Positions 7,831 through 16,995 of a DNA stretch of 64,000 bases are shown here, piece after piece. Position numbers and translations under genes: made by a program. The DNA comes from Streptomyces sp. (GTDB lineage: Bacteria; Actinomycetota; Actinomycetes; Streptomycetales; Streptomycetaceae), in assembly GCF_019510245.1 (NCBI RefSeq), contig NZ_JAEKKT010000168.1, positions 1-64,000 of the forward strand, given 5' to 3'. Within the stretch, counting starts at the first letter, position 1. Each line of letters starts with the position of its first letter. The notes under the pieces are model-generated. The model was not told the origin of the DNA and made no database searches. It worked only from the letters and a program-made list of their open reading frames with translations.

Positions 7831-8059
7831 GTGGCTCCGAGTTCCGTGACGGACACGGCGATCACGACCTCACCCAGCGCGGACCACAGCGCGCAGAGCC
7901 GTCGCGCTCCTCGACATCGCGCTCCTGCCCGGCGCCCGTCGATTTCGCTACAAGTTCCGAAATTATTCGTGATGGCTCGGCCACGCCCGTGCAACACGGC
8001 GTTCGTAGCTTCGCAGTCAGCGATAACGCTGCTTTCCCGCGAAATCCAGGAGCCCCCGA
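7831..8059 (+). promoter_or_regulatory. Leader of the glycoside-utilisation operon
   Basis: About 230 noncoding bases precede the substrate-binding protein gene. The AT-rich stretch around 7949-7970 (AAGTTCCGAAATTATTCG) stands out from the GC-rich background and is the likeliest location for promoter and operator. The cognate regulator is probably the ROK protein encoded within the operon. No exact palindrome was identified. Confidence 0.35.
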
Positions 8060-9358
8060 ATGTCCCTCCCCTCCAGACGCGGTGCCCTGAAGCTGACCGC
8101 CGGCCTGGCGCTGCTCGGCGCCGGCGCCCTCACCGGTTGTGGCCGTGGGGACGCGACCACGGCCGCCAAGTCCTCCGCCACGCCCATCGACGACTCCCCG
8201 GCCACCGGCACCCTGAACGTCTGGGCCGCCCAGGGCGACGCGGACGTTTTGGACAAGGTCATCACGCCGTTCAAGACCGCGAACCCGAAACTCACGGTGA
8301 AGTTCACGCTGATCCCGAACGCCGAGTACTACACGAAGCTCCAGTCGGCGATCGCCGCGGGCAAGGGACCGGACGTCGCCCAGTTCTTCCCGGAGTCCCA
8401 GGCACAGTTCCTCGACCCGTCGATCCTGCGGGCCGTGCCGGACGATCTGGTCGACCCCCGGTCCTTCTTCACCAGCCTGTGGGACGCCGGTGTGGTCAAG
8501 GACGTCGCCTACACGGTCCCCTGGTACGCGTACACCTACGCACTCGTCTACCGCTCCGACCTCGCGAAGAAGGCAGGCGTCACGGCGCCGACGACCTGGG
8601 CGGGGATGGTGCCCTTCCTCAAGGCGCTCCAGGGCGCCGGGGCGGCGCACGGACTGGGGGCCGACATCGGCTGGGACGTCTTCAACGGCCAGGACGCCGC
8701 CATGTACGCCTGGCAGGCGGGCGGCTCGCTGCTCTCCGGCGGGAAGTGGACGCTCGACACCCCGGCCATGGCCGACGCGCTCACGTACAACGCGTCGTTC
8801 TTCACCTCCAAGGTCGCCGACACGAGCGGACCGACCTTCCTGGACGCGCAGCCGTACTTCGTGTCCGGCAGGACGGCCATGATGATCACCGGCCCGTGGG
8901 TCGTCGGACAGCTCGACGCCGCTGCGAAGAAGACCGGCTGGACCGCGTCCCATGTCGCCACCGCCCCGCTGCCGGCGGGCTCCTCGGGCAACGTGTCGTT
9001 CTCGGCGGGCGGCACCTGGGGCGTACTCGCCGACGCCGGCAACGCCGACGCGTCGTGGAAGTTCGTCCGGTATCTCACGAAGCCCAGCACCCAGGTCGCG
9101 CAGTACAAGGCGTACAGCTCGCTGCCGGCCGTCGTCTCCGCCTGGGACGACCCGTCCATCAAGGGCCAGCCGCTGCTCGACGCCTTCCTGACCCAGCTGA
9201 AGAACACGCGGGCGTTCCCGCAGGTGAGCACCTGGCAGCAGGTCGCCACCCGGCTGGGCAAGGAGATGGAGGCCGTGGCCAAGGGCACCGAGAGCGCGGC
9301 GAAGGCGGCGGCGAACGTGCAGGCCTACGCCGAGAGTCTCGGCACGGGAGCGCAGTGA
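8060..9358 (+). CDS. Sugar ABC transporter substrate-binding lipoprotein
   Basis: A 432-residue family-1 extracellular solute-binding protein. The N terminus has a twin-arginine-like SRRGALKL motif and a lipobox (ALTGC, Cys about 27), so it is probably exported by Tat and lipidated. The mature part shows the usual markers: LNVWAAQGD, AAGKGPDVAQF, VPWYAYTYALVYRSDL and TAMMITGPWVVGQ. It opens an eight-gene operon and overlaps the first permease (GTGA). Substrate is inferred only from context: an oligosaccharide or aryl-/C-glycoside later oxidised by the GMC enzyme. ATG 8060 is the only start before the signal peptide. Confidence 0.92.
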   Translation: MSLPSRRGALKLTAGLALLGAGALTGCGRGDATTAAKSSATPIDDSPATGTLNVWAAQGDADVLDKVITPFKTANPKLTVKFTLIPNAEYYTKLQSAIAAGKGPDVAQFFPESQAQFLDPSILRAVPDDLVDPRSFFTSLWDAGVVKDVAYTVPWYAYTYALVYRSDLAKKAGVTAPTTWAGMVPFLKALQGAGAAHGLGADIGWDVFNGQDAAMYAWQAGGSLLSGGKWTLDTPAMADALTYNASFFTSKVADTSGPTFLDAQPYFVSGRTAMMITGPWVVGQLDAAAKKTGWTASHVATAPLPAGSSGNVSFSAGGTWGVLADAGNADASWKFVRYLTKPSTQVAQYKAYSSLPAVVSAWDDPSIKGQPLLDAFLTQLKNTRAFPQVSTWQQVATRLGKEMEAVAKGTESAAKAAANVQAYAESLGTGAQ

Positions 9359-10227
9359 GGACCCGCCGGACGGCCGTCGGCTGGCTGTTCCTCGCGCCGT
9401 TCGCCCTGCTCTTCCTGCTCTTCACGGCCGTCCCCGCCCTCTCCGCGCTCGGCTTCAGCCTCACCGACCTGCGCGGCTCGGACCTGCGGCATCCGCTCGC
9501 CGTCAACTTCACCGGTCTGGACAACTACGTCCGGCTGTTCCAGGACGACAGTTTCCTGAGGGACATCCTCAACACCGCGCTGTTCGTGGCCGTAGGCGTT
9601 CCGCTGACCATGGCGGCCGGGTTCGCGCTGGCCCTCGCCCTGGACTCCGGCATCCGGCGGCTGCGCGGCACGTTCCGCACGGTCTTCTTCGCACCGGTCG
9701 TCACCAACGTCGTGGCGATCGCGCTGATCTGGCGGTACGCCTTCAACGAGAACGGCACCGTCAACAGCGTGCTCGCCGCCGTCGGCCTGGCCGGGCCGAA
9801 CTGGCTGGACGACACCCACCTGGCCATGCCCGTGGTCATCGCGCTCGGCGTCTGGCGCAACTTCGGCACGGCGATGGTGCTGTTCCTCGCCGGGCTGCAG
9901 GCGATCCCGCGGGACGTGTACGAGGCGGCCGCCCTCGACGGGGCCGGCCGATGGCGGCAGCTCAGGCACATCACCCTGCCGATGCTGATGCCCACCACCC
10001 TGATGGTGTCCGTGCTGCTGACCGTCTTCTACCTCCAGGTGTTCGACGAGCCGTATCTGCTCACCGACGGCGGCCCGCTCGGTTCCACCGAGTCGGTCGC
10101 GCTGTACACCTACCACCAGTTCGGTGTGGGCGAGCTGGGCGTGTCCTCGGCCGCGTCCTTCGTGATGATCGTCCTCGTCGCCCTGGTGAGTGCCGTCCAG
10201 TTCCGACTGCTGAGGCCCCGCTCATGA
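9355..10227 (+). CDS. Sugar ABC transporter permease (MalF-type)
   Basis: A 290-residue integral membrane protein with six predicted helices and the EAA loop motif EAAALDGAGRWRQLRHITLP that docks the ATPase. GTG 9355 overlaps the binding-protein stop and is the first start compatible with the family N terminus; the frame is open far upstream but is only a shadow there. It forms a heterodimer with the next permease. No ATPase is encoded in the operon, so a shared MsiK-type ATPase elsewhere is expected, as for most Streptomyces sugar importers. Confidence 0.92.
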   Translation: MRTRRTAVGWLFLAPFALLFLLFTAVPALSALGFSLTDLRGSDLRHPLAVNFTGLDNYVRLFQDDSFLRDILNTALFVAVGVPLTMAAGFALALALDSGIRRLRGTFRTVFFAPVVTNVVAIALIWRYAFNENGTVNSVLAAVGLAGPNWLDDTHLAMPVVIALGVWRNFGTAMVLFLAGLQAIPRDVYEAAALDGAGRWRQLRHITLPMLMPTTLMVSVLLTVFYLQVFDEPYLLTDGGPLGSTESVALYTYHQFGVGELGVSSAASFVMIVLVALVSAVQFRLLRPRS

Positions 10228-11108
10228 CCGCCGTAGCCACGTACCAGAGCGCCGACACCACCGCCGCCGACCGGGCCGCCGTACGCCGCCGGTCCCTCTC
10301 CCAGCCCCTGCTCTACGGCGCGCTGCTGCTGTGCGCGCTGCTCACGCTGCTGCCGTTCGTGTGGGTGGTCAGCGGCTCGCTGCGCAGCCTCGACGAGATC
10401 CGCGCCGACCCCGGCGCCTGGCTCCCGCACCACGCCACCCTCGACAACTTCGTCCGGCTGTTCCGGACGCAGGGCTTCGGCCGGTTCCTGGTCAACAGCA
10501 TCGTCGTCGCGGTCATGGTGGTCGCCGGGAACGTGGTGGCCGCTTCGGCCGCCGGATACGCCCTCGCCAAACTGGACTTCGCGGGCCGGCGGCTCACGTT
10601 CGGCGCGGTCATGGCGGCGATGACGGTGCCGGTCACCTCGGTGTTCATCACCCAGTTCGTGATCACCGTCGACATGGGGCTGGCAGACACCCTCACCGGT
10701 ATCGCGCTGCCCTCCATGGCGCTGCCGCTGTCGGTGTTCATCATGCGCCAGTACGCTCTGTCGATCCCCGACGAGCTGCTGGAAGCCGCCCGGATCGACG
10801 GCGCGGGCGAGTTCCGGATCTTCTTCCGGATCTTCCTGCCGCTGGCCGGTCCCGCGGTCGCGACGATCACGATCATGTCGTTCCTGTACTCGTGGAACAA
10901 CTTCATCTGGCCGCTCGTCGTCGCCCAGAGCATGTCGACCTACACGCTCCCGGTGGGCCTCGCCGCCACCAGCCAGGCCGCCGCGCACGTCACCGACTAC
11001 GGTCTGCTGCTGGCCGGCGCGATCGTGGTGATGCTGCCGGTGCTGGCGCTCTTCCTGTGCCTCCAGCGGTACTTCGTGCAGGGCATCGCGGGAACGGGGA
11101 TGCGGTGA
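10224..11108 (+). CDS. Sugar ABC transporter permease (MalG-type)
   Basis: A 294-residue permease with six membrane helices and the EAA motif EAARIDGAGEFRIFFRIFLP. The ATG overlaps the previous stop (ATGA at 10224-10227), giving stoichiometric synthesis with its partner. MalG-type features include the PVTSVFITQFVI segment and a C-terminal YFVQGIAGTGMR tail. Its stop overlaps the esterase GTG, tying transport to intracellular processing of the substrate. Confidence 0.92.
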   Translation: MTAVATYQSADTTAADRAAVRRRSLSQPLLYGALLLCALLTLLPFVWVVSGSLRSLDEIRADPGAWLPHHATLDNFVRLFRTQGFGRFLVNSIVVAVMVVAGNVVAASAAGYALAKLDFAGRRLTFGAVMAAMTVPVTSVFITQFVITVDMGLADTLTGIALPSMALPLSVFIMRQYALSIPDELLEAARIDGAGEFRIFFRIFLPLAGPAVATITIMSFLYSWNNFIWPLVVAQSMSTYTLPVGLAATSQAAAHVTDYGLLLAGAIVVMLPVLALFLCLQRYFVQGIAGTGMR

Positions 11109-12496
11109 TCACGACGGACATGGTGCGGGCCCCGGCGGGCACGGTCATCGGGCGCCGTGCGGGCAGGGTCCGGCGCTTCCTCGGCATCCCGTACGCCGAA
11201 GCGCCCGTCGGCACCCGGCGGTTCGCGCCGCCGGTCGCGCGCGGCCGGTTCGCCGAGCCGTACGACGCGTCCCGCCACGGCCCGACCGCGCAGGCGGTGC
11301 CGCTGTCGGCGACGACCACGATCCCAGAACCGTCCGTGCCGGGTGACGACGTGCTGAACCTGGGCGTCGTGGCCCCGGTCGACGCCGAGCACTGCCCGGT
11401 CCTGGTGTGGATCCACGGCGGCGGCTTCCTCGCGGGGAGCCCGGCGAGCCCCTGGTACGACGGGCGTTCCTTCGCCCGCGACGGGGTCGTCACCGTGACG
11501 GTCGGATACCGGCTGGGCGTGGACGGATTCGCGCCGCTGGACGGCGTACCGGCCAATCTCGGGCTGCGCGACATCCTGCTCGCTCTCGACTGGGTACAGG
11601 AGAACATCGCCGCGTTCGGCGGCGATCCGGGACGGGTCACCCTCGCCGGGCAGTCGGCCGGGGGCGCGGCGGTGCTGGCGCTGCTGTCGTCACCGGCCGC
11701 CCGGGGGCGCTTCGAGCGGGCGGTGAGCATCTCGGGCGGCTTCTTCGAGGTGGGAAGGGACACCGTCCACGGCTTCCTGGAACGACTCGGGGGCCGGTTC
11801 GGTGGGCCGGCGACGAGGGAGGGATTCAGCGCGATCGGCGTGGCACAACTGCAGGAGGCTGTAAGAGATGTGAGAGGCGAGGAGGCGCTGGTGCTCGGGC
11901 CGGTCACGGGTGACGACATTCTGCCGGTGCCCCTCGCCCAAGGGCTCACCGGGCACGGGCTGGACGTACCGCTCCTGCTCGGGGCGACCGGTGACGAGTT
12001 CGACGGCGGCGTCCCGGCGGAGTTCACGCGCGTCACGGACCGGACGGCGCGGCCCGCCGGCGCGACGGGCGCCGGGCCGCGGCCGGCCCGCGCCACGGGC
12101 ACCCGGGTCACCGACACCCTCTTCCGCGCCGCCTGCCCGCGCGTGGCACGCCTCCGGCGCAAGGCCACCGCCGGCACCTGGCTGTACTCCTTCGAATGGC
12201 CCTCCCCGACCACCGGCGGCGCCACGCACTGCATCGACATCCCGTTCTTCTACGACGTCCTCGACGCACCGGGCGTCAGGGCGGCACTCGGCCCGCAGCC
12301 GCCCCGGGAGCTGGCCGCGCTGATGCACGCGGATCTCGTCGGGTTCGTGCACGGACGACGGCCGTCCTGGACACCGGCCACCGGGGAGCCGGGCGATACG
12401 GCACGCGAGTACGGCCGCCCCGGCGCCGCGCCCGCCGCCGACATCACGGGCGGGTACGACCCCGTGGTCCCGGCGGCAGCGGCGGAGGCGTACTGA
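11105..12496 (+). CDS. Type-B carboxylesterase family hydrolase
   Basis: A 463-residue intracellular esterase. It has the family opening (FLGIPYAEAPVGTRRF), oxyanion loop HGGGFLAGSPASPWYDG, nucleophile elbow GQSAGG, a GDEFDGG acid segment and a late His in THCIDIPFFYDVLD. GTG 11105 overlaps the permease stop, so it is a translationally coupled member of the importer operon. A likely job is removing acyl groups from an imported glycoside or aglycone before oxidation. Length is slightly under the usual 490-520, mainly in the region between nucleophile and His, where an Ala/Arg/Gly-rich stretch replaces family sequence. Confidence 0.88.
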   Translation: MITTDMVRAPAGTVIGRRAGRVRRFLGIPYAEAPVGTRRFAPPVARGRFAEPYDASRHGPTAQAVPLSATTTIPEPSVPGDDVLNLGVVAPVDAEHCPVLVWIHGGGFLAGSPASPWYDGRSFARDGVVTVTVGYRLGVDGFAPLDGVPANLGLRDILLALDWVQENIAAFGGDPGRVTLAGQSAGGAAVLALLSSPAARGRFERAVSISGGFFEVGRDTVHGFLERLGGRFGGPATREGFSAIGVAQLQEAVRDVRGEEALVLGPVTGDDILPVPLAQGLTGHGLDVPLLLGATGDEFDGGVPAEFTRVTDRTARPAGATGAGPRPARATGTRVTDTLFRAACPRVARLRRKATAGTWLYSFEWPSPTTGGATHCIDIPFFYDVLDAPGVRAALGPQPPRELAALMHADLVGFVHGRRPSWTPATGEPGDTAREYGRPGAAPAADITGGYDPVVPAAAAEAY

Positions 12497-13635
12497 TGTC
12501 GGGGATGAACCAGAGCGCGGTACGCCGGGTCAACACCTCCGTGATCCTGCGGGCGCTGGCGGTGTCGGCCGGGCCGACGACGCTCACCGCCCTGGCCGAG
12601 CGGACGACGCTGTCACGGCGCACCATAGAGCTGATCCTGGACTCCCTCCTGACGGCCGGATGGGTGGCCGAACTCGACCGGATACCCACCCGGGGCTGCG
12701 CGGGCCGGCCCGCGCGACGCTACGAACTGCGGGCCGAGCACGCCCTGCTGGCGGCGGCTCAGATCACCACGGAGAACGTGTCCGCGGTCGTCGCCGATGT
12801 GCGCGGCCGTATCGTCGGCCGCGCACACCGCCCGCTGCGCTCCTACCTGGACCCGCGGGCCTCGCTCGACGACGCGGCGACGCTGGTGCGCGAAGCGCTG
12901 GAGGACGCGGGCGGATCGGTCGAGCGGCTGCGCGCCGGTGCGCTGGCGAGCGGTGGCGCGATCGACGACGACGGAGTGGTGCGGCGGCTCGTGCACACGA
13001 CCCGGTGGGAGGGCGTGGATCTGCCCGCGGAACTCACGCGCCGGATCGGGGTGCCCTGGTTCGCGGACAACGACTCCAACCTCGGCGCCCTGGGGGAGCG
13101 TTGGCGCGGCGTGGCCGGTGACCACGACAACGTCGTATGGGCGGTGCTCGGCAACCGGACCGGCCTCGGCATCCTCATCCGGGGATCGGTGCACCGGGGC
13201 CTCGACGGAGCGGCCGGCGAGATCGTCGAGGCGGTGTCGATGCCGACGGACTCGGTCGCGCACCGGCCGGTCGCCTGGCTCACCTCACCGGAGCCGGACC
13301 GCCGCGCCATCGCGCTGGGCCGCTTCGAGGCCGCCCGGGCGGGCGAGGCGAGCGCGCTCGCCGAGGTCGACGAACTGGTGGCACACATCGCCACGATCCT
13401 CACCACCCTGTCCTGGACGGTCGCCCCGTCCCTGATCGTGCTGGGCGGCGGTCTGGAGGACGCGGCCGACGTGCTGCTGCCCCGGGTGCGCGAGGCGCTG
13501 CGCGCCGCCCGTACCCCCGCGGTCGAGCTGCGGGCCACCGCCCTGGGCCGCGACGCGGCCCTCGTCGGCGCCGTGAAGCTGGCACTCGACCGCATGGACA
13601 CCGAGTTGTTCGGCCCCCTCGTGCCGAGCCTCTGA
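12496..13635 (+). CDS. ROK-family transcriptional regulator lacking the ROK zinc motif
   Basis: A 379-residue regulator: an N-terminal winged helix (about 5-80, LSRRTIELILDSLLTAGWV) and a ROK/ASKHA domain (about 85-370) with the GLDGAAGEI segment. The zinc-binding CxCGxxGC signature expected a few residues after GAAGEI is absent, replaced by VSMPTDSVAHRP, and no kinase catalytic pattern was recognised, so it probably senses sugar without phosphorylating it. The start codon shares one base with the esterase stop (TGATG). As the only regulator within the operon it is the likely controller of the promoter before 8060. Confidence 0.88.
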   Translation: MSGMNQSAVRRVNTSVILRALAVSAGPTTLTALAERTTLSRRTIELILDSLLTAGWVAELDRIPTRGCAGRPARRYELRAEHALLAAAQITTENVSAVVADVRGRIVGRAHRPLRSYLDPRASLDDAATLVREALEDAGGSVERLRAGALASGGAIDDDGVVRRLVHTTRWEGVDLPAELTRRIGVPWFADNDSNLGALGERWRGVAGDHDNVVWAVLGNRTGLGILIRGSVHRGLDGAAGEIVEAVSMPTDSVAHRPVAWLTSPEPDRRAIALGRFEAARAGEASALAEVDELVAHIATILTTLSWTVAPSLIVLGGGLEDAADVLLPRVREALRAARTPAVELRATALGRDAALVGAVKLALDRMDTELFGPLVPSL

Positions 13636-13674
13636 TCCCTCGCGTCACCGATCCACCGACCTACGGAGTCTTCT

Positions 13675-15228
13675 GTGACCCACACCCCCCACGCCCATGT
13701 CCTGATCGTGGGCAGCGGCATCATGGGCGCCGTCGTGGCCCGGCTGCTGCGCGATTCGGATCCGGAGCTGCGGATCACGATGGTCGACGCCGGCACCGCG
13801 ATCGGCGACGCGCCCGGCCGGCATCTGCACGATCTCGACGACCCCGCCCTGTGGGCCCGCTACAACGAGCAGGTCGCCACCGGCATCCAGGGCATGTACA
13901 CGGGGGCCGAGGTGGGGCGCGAGGTACCCGGCGGTCTCGCCTCCCTGCCGCCCGGCATGTACCACGCGCTCGCCTTCGGGGAGGACGCCGAGGCGATGCC
14001 CCGGGCGGCGCTCGCGTGGAACGTGGGAGGCATGGGCGTGCACTGGACGGCCGCGACACCCTGGCCGGCCGGGCACGAGGTGTTCGACTTCGCAGACCCG
14101 GCCGGCTGGGCGAGGGACCTCGACACCGCACACCGGCTCCTCGCGGTCGCACCGGCCGCGATCGGCCCTACCGGGATCGGGCAGGTGGTCCTCGACGTAC
14201 TGCGCCGCCGCTACGACGGCATCGGACCGGCCGACCGGAGCCCGCAGCCGATGCCCATGGCCGTCACGCCGACGACCGCCGGTCCCATGCCGCGCACGGC
14301 CCCCGCAACGATCTTCCCGCCGCTCGCGACGGGCACGGACCCGGCCTTCACCCTGGTCACCGGCACGCTCGTCACCAGGCTCCGGGTCGCGGGCGGCAGG
14401 GTCGCGGGCGGCCGTCTGCGCCGGGTCGCCGACGGCTTCGAGTCGGACCTGGACGCGGACGCCGTGGTGGTGTGCGCCGACGCGCTGCGCACTCCGCAAC
14501 TGCTGTTCGCCTCCGGCATCCGCCCGCCCGCGCTGGGCCGCCGGCTCAACGAGCACGCCTTCGTCACCGCCCAGGTACTGCTCGACCTCGACCGGTTCGG
14601 CATCGGCCTCGACGCACTGCCGCTGCCGCGCCCCGGCGAGTGCAGCACCGACTCCCTGTGGCTGCCGCACAACGGCACCGCGCAGCCCTTCCACGGCCAG
14701 ATCATGAACCGTACGTACGTGGACGAGGCGGGCCGGCGGCTCGCCCACTCGGTCGGCATCTCGCTGTACGTCCCGGTCGAGTCGCGTCCGGAGAACCGGC
14801 TGGTGTTCTCGGAGTCGGACAGGGACCTCGCCGGGATGCCCCGGATCGGTGTCGAGTTCGCCCATTCCGCCGCCGACCGGACGCTGATCCGCCGGGCGCA
14901 GGACGAAGTCCGCTCGCTGGCCGAGGAGTTCGGCCCCTTCGACCCCGCGACCGAGAGCGCCCTGCTGCCTCCCGGCTCCTCACTGCATCTGACCGGTACC
15001 GTCCGCTCCGGCCTCGCCGACGACGGCACCAGCGTGTGCGGCCCGGACGGCAGGGTCTGGGGCCACCACAACCTGTACCTCGCCGGCAACGGCGTGATCC
15101 CCACGGCGATGGCCGCGAACGTCACCCTGACGGGCGCCGTGACCGCCGTCCGGGCCGCCCAAGCCGTCACCGCGCACACCGCCCGTCGGCGGAAGTCCGC
15201 GCTCACCACCCCTCGACAGAAGGTCTGA
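13675..15228 (+). CDS. GMC oxidoreductase, pyranose 2-oxidase / C-glycoside 3-oxidase-like
   Basis: A 517-residue FAD enzyme. The Rossmann dinucleotide motif VGSGIMGAVVARLL is at residues 12-25. NVGGMGVHW (116-124) matches the flavin-contact segment of pyranose oxidases, with His123 where some relatives attach FAD covalently. The catalytic pair is present: His438 (LHLTGTV) and Asn482 (AANVTLT), separated as in pyranose 2-oxidase. The C-terminal HHNLYLAGNGVIPTAMAANVTLT block is diagnostic. It should oxidise a sugar hydroxyl to a keto-sugar, reducing oxygen or another acceptor. Position among transport, esterase and TIM-barrel genes supports glycoside catabolism via a keto intermediate. Start is GTG 13675. 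Confidence 0.85.
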   Translation: MTHTPHAHVLIVGSGIMGAVVARLLRDSDPELRITMVDAGTAIGDAPGRHLHDLDDPALWARYNEQVATGIQGMYTGAEVGREVPGGLASLPPGMYHALAFGEDAEAMPRAALAWNVGGMGVHWTAATPWPAGHEVFDFADPAGWARDLDTAHRLLAVAPAAIGPTGIGQVVLDVLRRRYDGIGPADRSPQPMPMAVTPTTAGPMPRTAPATIFPPLATGTDPAFTLVTGTLVTRLRVAGGRVAGGRLRRVADGFESDLDADAVVVCADALRTPQLLFASGIRPPALGRRLNEHAFVTAQVLLDLDRFGIGLDALPLPRPGECSTDSLWLPHNGTAQPFHGQIMNRTYVDEAGRRLAHSVGISLYVPVESRPENRLVFSESDRDLAGMPRIGVEFAHSAADRTLIRRAQDEVRSLAEEFGPFDPATESALLPPGSSLHLTGTVRSGLADDGTSVCGPDGRVWGHHNLYLAGNGVIPTAMAANVTLTGAVTAVRAAQAVTAHTARRRKSALTTPRQKV

Positions 15229-15230
15229 AC

Positions 15231-15839
15231 ATGATCGACATCTCCAGGGAGTTCCGTGTCTCGCTGCCCGCGTGGATCGACGACGAGCTGGCCGACGTGC
15301 CCGCCGTCGTACCCGACCGGGCGGACCGGATGCGGCTCGTGCACCGGCTGGCCGACCGCAACTGGCGCGAGGGCAACGGCGGTCCGTTCGCCGCGCTCGT
15401 CGCCGAGCAGGACACCGGCCGGATCGTCTCGGTGGGCGTGAACGTCGTCCTCGCCTCCGGTGTCTCCAGCGCCCATGCCGAGGTCGTCGCCCTCGGGCTC
15501 GCGCAGACGGCGACCGGCGGCTGGGACCTGGGCGGCCACGGCTTGCCGGCACACGAACTCGTCGTCAACTGGCGGCCGTGCGTCCAGTGTTACGGCGCCA
15601 CCATGTGGTCCGGGGTGCGCGGTCTCGTGGTCGCCGGGCAGGGCCCGGAGCTGGAGGAGATCACCACCTTCGACGAAGGCCCGCTCGGCGCGGACTGGGC
15701 CGAACAGTTCGAGGCCCGCGGCATCGAGGTCGTACGCGACGTGCTCCGCGACGAGGCGCTGGCCGTGTTCCGCGCCTACCGGGAGGCCGTCGACGCCGAC
15801 GAGGTCGCCGTCTACAACGCCCGAGGAGGATCCAGGTGA
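15231..15839 (+). CDS. Cytidine-deaminase-fold (nucleoside deaminase-like) enzyme
   Basis: A 202-residue cytoplasmic protein with the zinc-dependent deaminase signature: His82-Ala-Glu84 (HAEVVAL) and Cys117-x-x-Cys120 (PCVQC). The order and spacing match guanine/tRNA-adenosine/cytosine deaminases, but the protein is longer than housekeeping members and lies two bases after the GMC oxidase stop within a sugar operon. It may deaminate an amino-bearing aglycone, base or pterin released from the imported compound. A purely housekeeping base deaminase is a less likely alternative given the tight coupling on both sides (its stop overlaps the next GTG). Confidence 0.85.
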   Translation: MIDISREFRVSLPAWIDDELADVPAVVPDRADRMRLVHRLADRNWREGNGGPFAALVAEQDTGRIVSVGVNVVLASGVSSAHAEVVALGLAQTATGGWDLGGHGLPAHELVVNWRPCVQCYGATMWSGVRGLVVAGQGPELEEITTFDEGPLGADWAEQFEARGIEVVRDVLRDEALAVFRAYREAVDADEVAVYNARGGSR

Positions 15840-16771
15840 CACCGCGCTTCGCCACCGACATCATCACCTTCTACCATCCCGACTTCTGGGGGCTCGACTC
15901 CGCCGACGCCGTGCGCGACCGGGCCCTCACCCACCCCGTGGCCTTCTGGGAGCGGGTGATGGACGCGCTGGCCGAATCCGGTGTCACCGGCATCGAGCTG
16001 ACCTTCGCGCCCGGGGACATCGGCTCGGCGCTTCGCGCGTTCGGCAGCCCGTCGGCGTTCCGGCACGAGCTGGCGGCCCGCGGGCTGTCGGTGGTGAGCG
16101 CCTTCATCGCCGGCAGCGACGCACCCGACTGGCGGGACGACGGCAGTCTCCCGACGATCGTCGCCGACGCGGAGCGCCGCGCGGCCTTCCTCGCCGAGGC
16201 CGGGGCCGGCCTCCTCGTCACCGGACTGCCCATGCGCAGGACGTTCGGGACCCGCCCGCCCTTCTTCGTCGACGCCGCCTACATGAACCGGATGGCCGAC
16301 GTGGCGCACGCCGTCGGCGAGGCCGTCGCCCGGCACGGCGTGAGACTGGCCCTGCACACCGAGTCCAACAGCACCCTCTGGTACGAGCGGGACATCGACC
16401 TGTTCATGGCCCTCACCGACCCGCAGTACGTCTGGCTGTGCCCCGACTCCTGCCATATCGCCCTCGGCGGCGGTGACCCGGTGGCCGTCGCCCGTCGCCA
16501 CGCACCCCGGATCGCCCTGGCGCACTGGAAGGACGCGGTCGGCCCCCTCGACGAGCACCTCACCATCGACGAAACCGTGTACGCCCGGCAGCAGCCGTAC
16601 ATGACGGAACTGGGCAAGGGTGTCGTGGACTGGCGCGGCTGGGCGGCCGCCATGTCCCGCACCCCCGGAGCCGACACGGTCCTCATCGAGCTCGACATGG
16701 CGCCCGATCCGGTCGCAGCGCTCCGGGCCGGAACGGCCGTGGCGCAGGCATCGCTCGCCAGCCCCGCGTGA
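15836..16771 (+). CDS. Sugar phosphate isomerase/epimerase family TIM-barrel enzyme
   Basis: A 311-residue AP-endonuclease-2-type TIM barrel. Metal-binding residues are visible in order: Glu54 (GIELTF), His/Glu in LALHTESN, Asp/His in CPDSCHIALGG, His in LAHWKDA and Glu in LIELDM. The family covers inosose dehydratases, epimerases, keto-sugar isomerases and deglycosidase subunits that act on 3-keto glycosides. Pairing with the upstream pyranose-oxidase-like enzyme favours action on the keto-glycoside it makes. GTG 15836 overlaps the deaminase stop and is preceded by a strong GAGGAGG site. It is the last gene of the operon. Confidence 0.88.
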   Translation: MTPRFATDIITFYHPDFWGLDSADAVRDRALTHPVAFWERVMDALAESGVTGIELTFAPGDIGSALRAFGSPSAFRHELAARGLSVVSAFIAGSDAPDWRDDGSLPTIVADAERRAAFLAEAGAGLLVTGLPMRRTFGTRPPFFVDAAYMNRMADVAHAVGEAVARHGVRLALHTESNSTLWYERDIDLFMALTDPQYVWLCPDSCHIALGGGDPVAVARRHAPRIALAHWKDAVGPLDEHLTIDETVYARQQPYMTELGKGVVDWRGWAAAMSRTPGADTVLIELDMAPDPVAALRAGTAVAQASLASPA

Positions 16772-16995
16772 CCCCGTGGCCCGGACGGCACTCGGCGGGT
16801 GAGCCTCGTCCCCGTTGTCGGCAGTGCCTCGCTCCGCCTCGACGCCGCGTGCGCACGCGGACCATCCCGCGTCGTCGCGGAACGCCGTCGCCGCACTGAT
16901 CGCGACGCATCCGGCGGCGTCCGGCCCGGCGTCGAAACGCCCGTTGCGGAGAGCGCGGCGCGGCGCCCCGCAGGTCCGTCGGCCTACGCCGGGGC
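16772..16995. other. Intergenic between convergent genes
   Basis: About 220 bases separate the TIM-barrel gene from the convergent methyltransferase. No gene and no strong terminator hairpin stood out by eye. Confidence 0.4.
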
